Below, one piece after another: positions 1 to 8,014 of a DNA stretch of 15,083 nt. The notes below the pieces were generated by a model. That model saw only the letters and a program-made list of their open reading frames with translations, ran no database searches and was not told where the DNA came from. Position numbers and translations under genes: made by a program. Where the stretch lies: positions 191,390 through 206,472 of the forward strand of contig CAAAJI010000059.1 of NCBI GenBank assembly GCA_900642245.1, in the 5' to 3' direction. Source of the stretch: Fragilaria radians. Its lineage: Eukaryota > Bacillariophyta > Fragilariophyceae > Fragilariales > Fragilariaceae. Every line of letters starts with the position of its first letter. The stretch's first letter is position 1.

Positions 1-2
1 TC

Positions 3-715
3 TGGGCTTGTGCCAAGCTGGGTATACAGTCACCCAATGTATTTCACAAATTAGAAGCCAAAGCAGACTGGTTATTTGAAAGGGGTAGCCCCCAACATGT
101 GTCAAATTGTGCCTGGGCATGTGCAACGCTTGGAATACAGTCACCAAATTTGTTTCAAGCATTAGATTTAAAAGCAGACTGGATATTTGACCAAGGCAAA
201 CCTCAAGAAGTCTGGAATTGTGTCTGGTCATGTGCCAAGCTTGGTATACAGGCACCAAATTTGTTCCAATTATTAGAGTCAAAGTCAGAATGGTTATTTG
301 AAAGTGGAACCCCCCAGCATGTTGCTAATTGTGCCTGGGCTTGTGCAAAGCTTGGTGTACAGTCACCAAATTTGTTTCAATCATTAGAATCAAAGGCTGA
401 CTGGATTTTTAACAGTGGGAATGCTCAAGACGTGTCAAATTGTGTTTGGGCATGTGCAACACTTGGCATTCAGTCACCAAATTTGTTTCGATTATTAGAA
501 TCAAAGGCAGACTGGCTATTTCAATGTGGAATCCCCCAGAATGTGTCAAATTGTGTCTGGGCATGTGCAACTCTTGGAATTCAGTCACCAAATTTGTTTG
601 ACATACTGGAGTCCAAAATTGACTGGATATATGAAACGAGTAACGCTCAGGTTTTTTCCAATTGTATCTGGGCAATGGCAGAGCATGGGCCATTGTCTCA
701 GAAAATTGTTGATAC
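3..715 (+). repeat. In-frame 111-bp tandem repeat array
   Basis: Successive units begin at the Asn codon at 105, 216, 327, 438, 549 and 660, exactly 111 bp apart, with a partial unit before 105. The stretch cagtcaccaaatttgttt recurs almost unchanged in several units, so similarity is kept at DNA level as well as protein level. The last unit (from 660) is clearly diverged. Confidence 0.9.
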
Positions 716-851
716 AGTTGCTCTTAAAGCAGATTGGCTTGTTTCACAAGATAACTATGTTGCAGTAGTCATGATTGTACGTTCCTTGGCAAAGCATAAA
801 GTGAAATTGTCGACACTCATCACATATTTGAAAGAAAAGGCAGCGACATAA
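3..851 (+). CDS. 37-residue helical repeat protein (HPR/OPR-like), 5'-partial
   Basis: The frame is open from the first bases of the window to a TAA at 849-851, giving 282 residues of an incomplete protein whose start lies upstream; no in-frame ATG opens it here. It consists of tandem 37-residue units: one entering from the window edge, five good units, and a degenerate last unit from about residue 220. The consensus is NCxWACAxLGIQSPNLF, then LExKADWLF and a GxxQxVS turn. The Asn-x-x-Trp-Ala...Leu-Gly pattern resembles the alpha-helical heptatricopeptide/octotricopeptide repeats that accompany RAP domains in organelle RNA-binding proteins of algae and apicomplexans (family knowledge). By inference it would bind a chloroplast or mitochondrial transcript. 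No RAP domain follows; the protein ends in a short basic tail (LITYLKEKAAT). Targeting cannot be judged without the N terminus. Coding is certain, family assignment fairly likely, RNA target unknown. Confidence 0.85.
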   Translation, partial: WACAKLGIQSPNVFHKLEAKADWLFERGSPQHVSNCAWACATLGIQSPNLFQALDLKADWIFDQGKPQEVWNCVWSCAKLGIQAPNLFQLLESKSEWLFESGTPQHVANCAWACAKLGVQSPNLFQSLESKADWIFNSGNAQDVSNCVWACATLGIQSPNLFRLLESKADWLFQCGIPQNVSNCVWACATLGIQSPNLFDILESKIDWIYETSNAQVFSNCIWAMAEHGPLSQKIVDTVALKADWLVSQDNYVAVVMIVRSLAKHKVKLSTLITYLKEKAAT

Positions 852-1700
852 ATTCTTCTTGAAGTTAATTATTAATAGTTAATGATTTCAAAATCAATGT
901 GCATTTCTATTGTCAAGAATCTATCTTTATCACCAATTCTGGAAAAAATCATTACCTTTGTTGTAGGTAAGCAACCACCTTTCCCCTGTTTGCAATTATC
1001 CACTGTCTTCAATTCTTGGGATAAGTAAGAACGTTTGAATTAATGTTGAATCACTTGCCAAATATTGTAATGATATTGTGATCTCTTCTAACAGCAAATA
1101 CTCAGCATTCAAAATGCATTCCTTCATGGCCATCTTGAGGAGGCTGCAAGAGAATGGTGAACTTTGAACTATGCAAAAGCAAAATTTGTCAGATAAAAAG
1201 AAAACTGAACAAAGGTACAGTGATCTTGACCATGTATGTTAACAACTGTTTTACCATTTGAAGATGAGTCTTCAGTAAAGAAAAGTATAGAGGAGATTGG
1301 GAAGTATTTTGAAATGAAAAGAAATCACAATGATGAAGATTTTAGTGGGTATAAGATCAGAAGAGATGGCAGTAAGACTTGATTTAGCAATCATTCGCCA
1401 CTGGAACAAACCTGTTGTTAAAATCAAACCAAGATACTTGGCTGTATCCACAGGCAAACAATTCAGCTCAAAAGGCTATGCTTCTCTGAACCTTAAACAC
1501 CGTGCACACTGCAGTCCAATTGGCATATTTTCTTCCAGACTGCATGGAAATTCATTTCTTAAATTTTTATTGATGACTTATCTCCATTTCAACCTAACAT
1601 CTTCTCCTGGACATGCATAGATTCTCCACCATCAAAAATCAGTGTCATCCTGATCCAACATTGGCTCACCTCCAGATTTGGTAGACCATACCTGCAATTT
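852..1700. other. Intergenic region, no convincing gene
   Basis: This AT-rich stretch follows the repeat-protein stop codon. No RAP-domain exon or canonical AATAAA was seen close to that stop. The only coding-looking text is a 48-codon open frame at 1236-1382 on the plus strand: ATG, then a charged segment containing VKKSIEEIGKYFEMKRN, ending at TGA. It has no recognised family and may be chance or an exon remnant. An overlapping 96-codon frame at 1330-1620 shows no recognisable composition or motif. Confidence 0.5.
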
Positions 1701-1719
1701 CTGGATTGTTCTTATGTCC

Positions 1720-1960
1720 TTTTCATTTGTATCCTACTTCTCATTGCCTACAACAAGTTCTTTAGGTTTGTTATCAACACATCTAAGGTTAAATCATCAT
1801 CTTCAAAATAGCAATCCTTCATTGTTGAGACCCTCTTTTTACACTAGTCTAGACAAGTTTTCATGTAGCCAAAAATATCCCTGGATTTTATGATAGGTTT
1901 TCTTTTCATGTTCAGCACCCTGTAAATAAATAGCTGAATCACCTGTAAAGTGTTTGTTCC
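1720..1960 (-). repeat. Diverged direct repeat, copy A (with stops)
   Basis: This copy pairs with 2193-2420 in the same orientation. Shared plus-strand words include ttgtatcct, cttctcat, atcatcat, agtctaga/agtctaca and gttttcatgta. Translated on the minus strand it aligns as GDSAIYLQGAEHEKK..., then GYMKT, then DNKPKELVVGNEK-stop-DTN. Relative to copy B it has two in-frame nonsense changes and an insertion of about 30 bp with frame disturbance. Confidence 0.6.
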
Positions 1961-2192
1961 TGGCTTAGGAGTGCCAGGATTAAAGGTGTTTGGGAAAGCA
2001 ACAAGGTGGGACTCCTCATCTTCATCACTACTAGTGGTTAATGAATTGCTTCAACCTTCCTCCTCTTGTTCTTTGTAACCTTTTCAGACTTCAACTGCCT
2101 CTTGACGGCATTGATTTCTTTGAAAAGAAAACCAAAGGCTTTCTTTTTGGGGCAGATATTGCTTCAAAACGGACCTTTTCAACTCTGAGTAC

Positions 2193-2420
2193 CTTTCAAT
2201 TTGTATCCTGCTTCTCATCTCCAACTACAGTTTCTTGAGGCTTGGTATCAGCTTGAATCATCATCGTCAATATAAAATTTTCACACCAGTCTACAAAAGT
2301 TTTCATGTAACCAGTTTTGTAGTCCTTGATTTGAAATTCTTGACCTTCATGCTTCTGCCATAAGAATATTCTAAAGTTGTCACTACTGATGAGAAATAGG
2401 AAGCACTTTGTTTTGCCTAC
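2193..2420 (-). repeat. Diverged direct repeat, copy B
   Basis: This is the better preserved copy, lying inside the minus-strand frame 2456-2196. The aligned segments read KTKCF...SSDNFRIFLWQKHEG, GYMKTFVDWCE and ADTKPQETVVGDEKQDTN. The frame then ends at a TGA that looks like a single-base change relative to copy A, which continues DTNEK. Confidence 0.6.
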
Positions 2421-2456
2421 CCAAAGGCTCCAATTGGCAGATTCATGATACAACAT

Positions 2457-3257
2457 ACTTTTCTTTGCAACTTGATTGTGCCATATCCTTTTTCTCTTTT
2501 TAATCTCTAATAAATTGGAAGACCAAATAAATCAATGATGAATCCGGTGCACTGATTCTTGTTCCTGCATCAACAGCCCAGTTGCCATCACAACAAGCAA
2601 CCATATCCCTATTTCTACAATCATGCATAAAATTTGACTTCAAACCGTAATCTTACCAACTTTTTATGAGTCACCCACTTAATTTCCTTCAATAATCAAT
2701 CCTGCTCTCAAATTTCTCTTATTAGTGATCTTCCAACTTTGTCTAGTCTGCCAATGAACAATGCTTGAACTTCAAATTTTTCTTCTAAATTGTTTTTACT
2801 ACATTTAAATTTTGTATTCTCAACACAAAGATTCATGTCATATTTAATTTGTCTCAGGCTTAACATTATCTCCAATGCAATCTTTCCATAACACAATTTG
2901 AAATTAGTAATCAGATGCTGGAATATTATGTGGGTCTGTGGTCCACAGCTCAGGTTCATGATCAACAAATTTTAATTCTTGCAACCTATGGCTAGAATAA
3001 AACTGATTTACTTGCTCTTACACTGATCACTAGTACACAAAGACAATGTTCTGTATGCTATCTAGTGCACAATTCCACAAACTTGAATTTCTCCATTCTT
3101 TCTTGCAAATAGACATCAAAGATTTAATTGGACTTGGGATACTCAACTTTTCTAACAACAAACCTTTAAATCCAAAGACTTGGTTTCAGGTAGCTAGAGT
3201 ACCAGAAAAAGATACCAACTTGAAACAGTTAGAAGTCATTTGACCTTGAAAATTATC
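2457..3257. other. Intergenic region downstream of the minus-strand LRR gene
   Basis: This stretch lies 3' of the minus-strand LRR gene and should include its 3' UTR. Apart from the minus-strand coding-like fragment at 2968-2708 described with the decayed region, I see nothing supportable. The 65-codon plus-strand frame at 3046-3243 has no recognisable motif. Confidence 0.4.
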
Positions 3258-5684
3258 TCAACAGCAGTAGCAACATGTGCAGTTTATTACATCATCTACA
3301 AATATTGCTGGTACTGGATTTAGAAAACAAAAATTGGCTGGAACAATCCCATTCAAGGAATTGTCTAGAATACCAATATATGTTAATTTTGTAAGTCCAC
3401 TAATTTCACTTGGAATGGGTCCACTTAGAACATTCTGAGAAAGACCCAATACCATTAGGTTTGAAAGTAATCCAATTTCTCTTGGAATGGAACCACCTAT
3501 ATAATTTTGAGAAAGCCGCAAATCCGTGAGATTTGCAAGTAATCCAATTTCTCTTGGAATGGATCCACCTATATCATTTTGAGAAAGAAGAAATAGTGTA
3601 AGGTTTGCAAGTAATCCAATTTCACTTGGAATGGAGCCACGTAGAACATTACGAGAAAGATCCAATGTTGTGAGGTGTGCAAGTAATCCAATTTCACTTG
3701 GAATGGATCCACCTATATCAGTTTGATGAAGACTCAATTGCATGAGGCTTGAAAGTAATCCAATTTCACTTGGAATGGATCCATTGAGAGCATTCTCAGT
3801 AAGTATCATTGTTGTAAGCTTTGTTAGGATTCCAATTTCACTTGGCATTGTCCCACTCAAATTTTCCCTAACTGACAAATAATCCAGATTTGAAAGCATA
3901 CCAATTTCACTTGGAATGGATCCATTGAGAGCATTCTCAGTAAGTATCATTGTTGTAAGCCTTGTTAGGATTCCAATTTCACTTGGCATTGTCCCAGTCA
4001 AATTTTCCCTAAATGACAAATATCCCAGATTTGAAAGCATACCAATTTCACTTGGAATTGTCCCACTCAAAGCATTTTCATATGAATCAAAAGATTCCAA
4101 TTTTGAAAGGGCACCAATTTCACTTGGGATGGATCCATCTAGAATGTTTTGGGAAAGACTCAATAAGAAAAGGTTAGAGAGCAAACCTATTTCACTTGGA
4201 ATGGATCCACTCAGATTGTTTGCATAAAATATCAATGCAGTAAGGTTTGAAAGTAAACCAATTTCATTAGCAATGGTGCCAGTAAGTTCATTTAGAGAAA
4301 ATGATAACAATTCCAATTTCACAAGTGAATAAAATTCACTTGGAATGGACCCATCCAAAGAATTTTCATAAAGAGCCAGCCCCTTTAGCTCTGAACACAA
4401 ACCAATCTCGCTAGGAATGACACCAGTCAAGGAGTTTTTGGAATTGACATATGTAATCAATTTTGAAAGTAAACCAATTTCAGTTGGAATTGATCCACGA
4501 ATAGCATTAACAGAAAGATCTAAGATGATAAGCTCTGTACATTGACCTATTTCAGTTGGAATAGATCCAATAAGAATATTTTCATTAAGTCGCAATCTTG
4601 AAAGGTTTGAAAGTGCTCCAACTTCACTTGGAATTGATCCAATCAGATTATTTTCATAAAGATAAAAATATGAAAGCTGTGAAAGTTCTCCAATTTCACT
4701 TGGAATATTCCCTGAAAGTGCATTAAATTCCAGAGATAATATTTTCAATTTTTTCAATGTTCCAACTTCTGTAGGAATTGTACCCGATAACTTGTTTGAA
4801 GGCAAATATATTAGTTCTAGAGAGCTGAGCAGAGCCACACCTTCTGGAAGAAATCCATTCAAACCATTACTTGGCAAAGAAAGTACTTGCAAAGATCCAT
4901 TCACACATGTGCTTTTGTTGTAAGCTTGATACCACAAGCATTCATCAACATCTGTTAGCCAACCTTCACTTTGATTCCATAAGCTTCCCTTAGTTGACAA
5001 AAAGAATGATGCCATAGCAAACCTTTGAATTTGACGATCAAGAGAGTACGCACTGAAGTTAGACTCATTCAGTAACCAATTCAAGGCCAATGATGGTACT
5101 GAATCAGGTACTTCCAATGGTTGAAGAGATGTAGGACTCAAACGTTGCTTGAATGCTTCCATCAGAGTGGAAACTGCCAAATCATGCTTGGAAGGGTCTG
5201 AAGAACCACGTGTCAGCATGACACCTAGAACTACAATGCCCACCAACAACAGAAATGATGTAATGATAATGAGTCTGTACCTCATGAAGAACTTTGGCTT
5301 CAAGTCTGTTACTACCAATCCTTTCAAAACATCATTGTCAACTAACTGTGCATCAGTGATTGCATCATTGATTTCAAATGTTTCCAAGTCTTGATTTGAA
5401 TCAACAGGAACACTCCCTTCTTCCTCATCGTTCCTATGATTGCCAATGCCAGAAACGGCAAAAGCTCCCACGTGTGCTTCGTTTTCCACGTTCATACCTC
5501 TGACTAGATTCAAAGAAGGGACCTCACAGTCATTGAGGCTTAAATTGCATTCATCTCTCTGAAATTCTTCATCCTGAATACCAGCGTCATGCCTTCCCTT
5601 TTCTGTTGACTTGAGGGATTTAGATCTCTTCGTAAGAAATGCTGTTTGACTATCACTAGTTTCATCCTTTGACTTCTTCGTCAT
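3258..5684 (-). CDS. Single-pass membrane LRR protein (808 aa), no kinase
   Basis: The protein has 808 residues. The ATG at 5684 is supported by an in-frame TAG six codons upstream (5700-5702). Order: a charged, Ser/Glu/Asp-rich N-terminal segment (1-130); the juxtamembrane motif AQLVxN...LVVTDLKP (112-130); one transmembrane helix (about 136-157) preceded by Lys/Arg; an ectodomain N-cap with RFAMASFF, W..GWL..DDEC.W and a paired Cys (about 220-262); about 21 LRRs (266-785) of the plant-like 24-residue type, LxxLxLxxNxLxGSIPSEIG; and a Cys-rich tail VINCTCCYCC. The many N-x-S/T sites fit an extracellular repeat region with the N terminus in the cytosol. This architecture belongs to a large diatom LRR family; a role in recognition, adhesion or signalling is inference. 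There is no kinase or other enzyme domain. It is divergently paired with a paralogue across a short spacer, and part of the LRR array is recently duplicated. Confidence 0.93.
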   Translation of the reverse strand: MTKKSKDETSDSQTAFLTKRSKSLKSTEKGRHDAGIQDEEFQRDECNLSLNDCEVPSLNLVRGMNVENEAHVGAFAVSGIGNHRNDEEEGSVPVDSNQDLETFEINDAITDAQLVDNDVLKGLVVTDLKPKFFMRYRLIIITSFLLLVGIVVLGVMLTRGSSDPSKHDLAVSTLMEAFKQRLSPTSLQPLEVPDSVPSLALNWLLNESNFSAYSLDRQIQRFAMASFFLSTKGSLWNQSEGWLTDVDECLWYQAYNKSTCVNGSLQVLSLPSNGLNGFLPEGVALLSSLELIYLPSNKLSGTIPTEVGTLKKLKILSLEFNALSGNIPSEIGELSQLSYFYLYENNLIGSIPSEVGALSNLSRLRLNENILIGSIPTEIGQCTELIILDLSVNAIRGSIPTEIGLLSKLITYVNSKNSLTGVIPSEIGLCSELKGLALYENSLDGSIPSEFYSLVKLELLSFSLNELTGTIANEIGLLSNLTALIFYANNLSGSIPSEIGLLSNLFLLSLSQNILDGSIPSEIGALSKLESFDSYENALSGTIPSEIGMLSNLGYLSFRENLTGTMPSEIGILTRLTTMILTENALNGSIPSEIGMLSNLDYLSVRENLSGTMPSEIGILTKLTTMILTENALNGSIPSEIGLLSSLMQLSLHQTDIGGSIPSEIGLLAHLTTLDLSRNVLRGSIPSEIGLLANLTLFLLSQNDIGGSIPREIGLLANLTDLRLSQNYIGGSIPREIGLLSNLMVLGLSQNVLSGPIPSEISGLTKLTYIGILDNSLNGIVPANFCFLNPVPAIFVDDVINCTCCYCC
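3330..4889 (-). repeat. 72-bp LRR repeat array in the minus-strand LRR gene
   Basis: About 21 LRR units of 24 codons occur here; two units, ending in GTMPSEIG, have 23 codons. The IPSEIG segment is nearly invariant at DNA level (plus-strand text ccaatttcacttggaatgga recurs many times), while the LxLxxN surface positions vary. Confidence 0.9.
3781..4062 (-). repeat. Recent 141-bp tandem duplication inside the LRR array
   Basis: The units 3781-3921 and 3922-4062 are offset by exactly 141 bp and by eye differ at only about five to seven positions. They encode residues about 542-588 and 589-635: two LRRs each (24 + 23 residues) with RENL(T/S)GTMPSEIG and TTMILTENALNGS. They are far more alike than neighbouring repeats, so the duplication is recent or homogenised. 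Confidence 0.9.
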
Positions 5685-6112
5685 CGTTTCACTGTTTGAC
5701 TACAAATGGAATTGTTGACTGGAATAAATTTTTGGGTTAGGCAGGTTGAAGTGTTCATGACAAATAAATCTTGAAATTTCTACGAAATAAATTGTATTTT
5801 TTGAATTCGGAAAGACATCATTGGATAAAAAATGAACTTCGATTTCATTCGCAGGAAATCGATGTCCTCTCATTCACGAACAATCCAAATTGTCCAAACC
5901 ATCTCAAATTTTTATAGGAGTGTTGGGAGTTCTTCACTTAAAAGAAAAATATAGTCCCGTTTGTTTGAATAGCCTAAAACTCAGTCCATGTTCTTGATAC
6001 GCGTAGGAAATGAACGAAAGTCAACATACTGATCAATTTTTTGAGAACGTGCACAACTTGAAAGGAAGTGAAAAACAAGAAAGATAAAAGAGATTATAGC
6101 TTCAGCCAAGAA
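5685..6112. promoter_or_regulatory. Shared divergent spacer between the two LRR genes
   Basis: This is the only sequence between the start codons of two head-to-head paralogues, so it must contain both 5' UTRs and probably both promoters. It is AT-rich. I see no convincing TATA box or named operator, and core promoter rules in diatoms are poorly defined. Bases 6068-6112 may be former coding sequence of the plus-strand gene, because the text translated from GTG at 6068 resembles the N terminus of the paralogue. Confidence 0.5.
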
Positions 6113-8014
6113 ATGTCTCAAAGCCAGACATTTTTGAAATCCAAACTGAAGCAAAAGGAAAAGCATTCCGCTCATCTTACGACTGAAAAGAATTACAATC
6201 ATGATCATGGCTCCAATGATTGCAGCATCCATAACGACACAACTCTGAACTTAATCAGAGATGTAACCGTGCAAGACGACGAACAGATAGCAGCTTCAAT
6301 TATCATTGATAATGAAGAAGACCTGACAAAACCACAAATTCCTCAAGCGCAATTGGTTGGCAATAATATTGTGAATGCAGTTCTGGTGGAAGACTTGCAG
6401 CCTAATTCCTTCACTAAGTGTAAGCTTATTTCCATCATTTCAATCTTATTGTTGGTGGGTATTGCAATCCTTATTTTCATGATGACTCGAAAGTCCTCGA
6501 ATGATCCTAATGAAGATTCAGAGGCTGCTGTTCTGATGGAAAAAATAAAACAACTTTTGACTAATACATCACGTCAGGAGCTAGAAGTATCTGGATCAGC
6601 ACCATCATTAGCTCTTCGCTGGTTACTAGAGGAATCTGATTTCAAGTCATACACATTCGATCGACAGGTTCAACGTTTTGCCATGGCTGCCTTGTTTTAC
6701 TCCACAACGGGAAGATTATGGAAACAAAATACAGGCTGGTTGACCAATGATGATGAGTGTAGCTGGTTTCAAAGTAGCAACAAGGACAAATGTGTGAATG
6801 GAACTTTGAGAGTGCTTTCGTTGACAAACAATATATTGGATGGATTACTTCCCTTTGAAATAGCTTTACTTAGCTCTCTTGAGGAATTGGATTTGGCTTT
6901 TAACTATATAAAGGGTTCTATCCCAACGGAAATCACAGATTTAACGTCACTCACCGTTCTCAATTTGCAAGCGAATGAGTTGGAAGGAAGTCTCCCTGCG
7001 GGACTATCGGATCTTCATACGTTGCAAGAACTTCAGTTATCCATAAATTCCTTAAACGGAACCATTCCAACTGAAATCAAAAGATTATCTTCTCTAACCA
7101 TTCTTGATTTGCATAGCAACTTATTTACTGGAACTTTGCCCAAAGAAATGTTTTCCAATTTGACTGCATTAGTGACATTGGACGTGTCAAATTGTTCCAT
7201 AACCGGTGGGATTCCAATTGCCATTGAACGCTTGACGTCGTTGAGGAAGTTGAATTTGATGTCCAATTGGATCAATGCTACAATACCCACGGGAGTTGGA
7301 GCCTTGAAGAAATTGCAGGATCTCATATTTCATTCGAATTCATTGTGGGGTAACATTCCAAGTGAACTCGGACAATGTACCAGGCTTTCAATATTGAGTC
7401 TTCAAAATAACAATTTAGATGGAACCATCGCTAGCGAAATAGGCAATTGTACCAAGCTCAAACATTTGGATTTAAGCAATAATACTCTTCTACATGGATC
7501 CATCCCAAGCGAAATCGGTATTTTTTCCAATTTGGAATACTTATCAATTTTTAACAATAATCATATTGGGACCATTCCAAGCGAAGTCGGTCATTTTACA
7601 AAACTTTCGGCCTTTTTTCTTGGTGGCAATAGTCTTGATGGATCAATTCCAAGTGAAATTGGTCAGTGTGTGAAACTCAAGGGTCTGAGTCTCTCGCAGA
7701 ATAAACAAATATCTGGATCTATTCCAAGTGAAATTGGTTGGTTAACAGATTTATTGGGATTGGAGCTTAATGGCAATAATTTAGATGGGTTGATTCCAAG
7801 TGAAATAGGAGAGTGTACAGAACTTTCAGATCTTGCTCTTTATCAGAATTCTCTACGTGGATCCATTCCAAGTGAAATCTTTGGACTGACAAAATTGACA
7901 TATCTTGCAATGTTTCACAATGATGATCTTACGGGAACAATTCCTGATGCTCTGTGCAATCCAAATCGTAGAATTTTTGTTGACAAAAATATCAACTGCT
8001 CTTGTTGTTTTTAA
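6113..8014 (+). CDS. Single-pass membrane LRR protein (633 aa), paralogue of the neighbour
   Basis: The frame is open from after a TGA at 6059-6061 to TAA at 8012-8014; the first in-frame ATG is 6113 (633 residues). From that start: a charged cytosolic segment; the juxtamembrane motif AQLVGN...LVEDLQP (79-97); a transmembrane helix (about 105-124); the ectodomain N-cap with RFAMAALF, W..GWL..DDEC.W and a later Cys (about 188-227); about 16 LRRs (231-610); and the Cys tail NINCSCCF. Topology and landmarks match the divergent neighbour; by eye the two are about half identical outside the LRRs. The first LRRs are irregular (LPAGLS, LPKEMF, IPIAIE) and later ones are uniform IPSEIG. No kinase domain is present. 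Function is unknown; an extracellular binding role is inference. The start is uncertain: the frame continues upstream to a GTG at 6068 that aligns with the paralogue's ATG. Confidence 0.9.
   Translation: MSQSQTFLKSKLKQKEKHSAHLTTEKNYNHDHGSNDCSIHNDTTLNLIRDVTVQDDEQIAASIIIDNEEDLTKPQIPQAQLVGNNIVNAVLVEDLQPNSFTKCKLISIISILLLVGIAILIFMMTRKSSNDPNEDSEAAVLMEKIKQLLTNTSRQELEVSGSAPSLALRWLLEESDFKSYTFDRQVQRFAMAALFYSTTGRLWKQNTGWLTNDDECSWFQSSNKDKCVNGTLRVLSLTNNILDGLLPFEIALLSSLEELDLAFNYIKGSIPTEITDLTSLTVLNLQANELEGSLPAGLSDLHTLQELQLSINSLNGTIPTEIKRLSSLTILDLHSNLFTGTLPKEMFSNLTALVTLDVSNCSITGGIPIAIERLTSLRKLNLMSNWINATIPTGVGALKKLQDLIFHSNSLWGNIPSELGQCTRLSILSLQNNNLDGTIASEIGNCTKLKHLDLSNNTLLHGSIPSEIGIFSNLEYLSIFNNNHIGTIPSEVGHFTKLSAFFLGGNSLDGSIPSEIGQCVKLKGLSLSQNKQISGSIPSEIGWLTDLLGLELNGNNLDGLIPSEIGECTELSDLALYQNSLRGSIPSEIFGLTKLTYLAMFHNDDLTGTIPDALCNPNRRIFVDKNINCSCCF
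6803..7942 (+). repeat. 72-bp LRR repeat array in the plus-strand LRR gene
   Basis: About 16 units of roughly 24 codons are present. Spacing departs from 24 residues in several places (for example around LPKEMFSN and SNNTLLHGSIP). DNA similarity among units is lower than in the neighbouring gene, especially in the first half. Confidence 0.85.

Larger units (their letters stand above)
1700..2968 (-). pseudogene. Decayed coding remnants, unidentified repeated-domain gene or element
   Basis: On the minus strand several stretches read like protein but are broken by stops and frame changes. The best is 2456-2196, an 86-codon frame containing HEGQEFQIKDYKTGYMKTF followed by VDWCE and ending ...VVGDEKQDTN. 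A diverged second copy at about 1960-1720 shows GYMKT, LD, a stop where the first copy has Trp, and later a stop where it has Gln (EK-stop-DTN). Upstream, at 2968-2708, is another 86-codon frame (around LEIMLSLRQIKYDMNLCVEN), and between the two lies a short frame containing DAGTRISAPDSS. Together they suggest one old minus-strand gene or mobile-element open reading frame that has decayed. I do not recognise the family. A vague likeness of the 2968-2708 segment to the late part of piggyBac-type transposases is too weak to call. Confidence 0.35.

Noticed and set aside
97..99. ATG at 97 as start of the repeat protein
   Set aside because: It is out of frame with the repeat array. The true frame is already open from base 3 and reads GTG at 99 as an internal Val.
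409..693. Minus-strand 94-codon frame opposite the 37-residue repeats
   Set aside because: It mirrors the tandem repeat on the coding strand and has no independent features.
3..715. Regular repeats considered as a CRISPR-like or satellite array
   Set aside because: The 111-bp units are continuous, in frame and without spacers, encoding a clear helical repeat protein.
3916..4227. Plus-strand frame of 103 codons inside the minus-strand LRR gene
   Set aside because: The repeated text is simply the antisense of the 72-bp LRR units; the same goes for the frame at 5149-5394.
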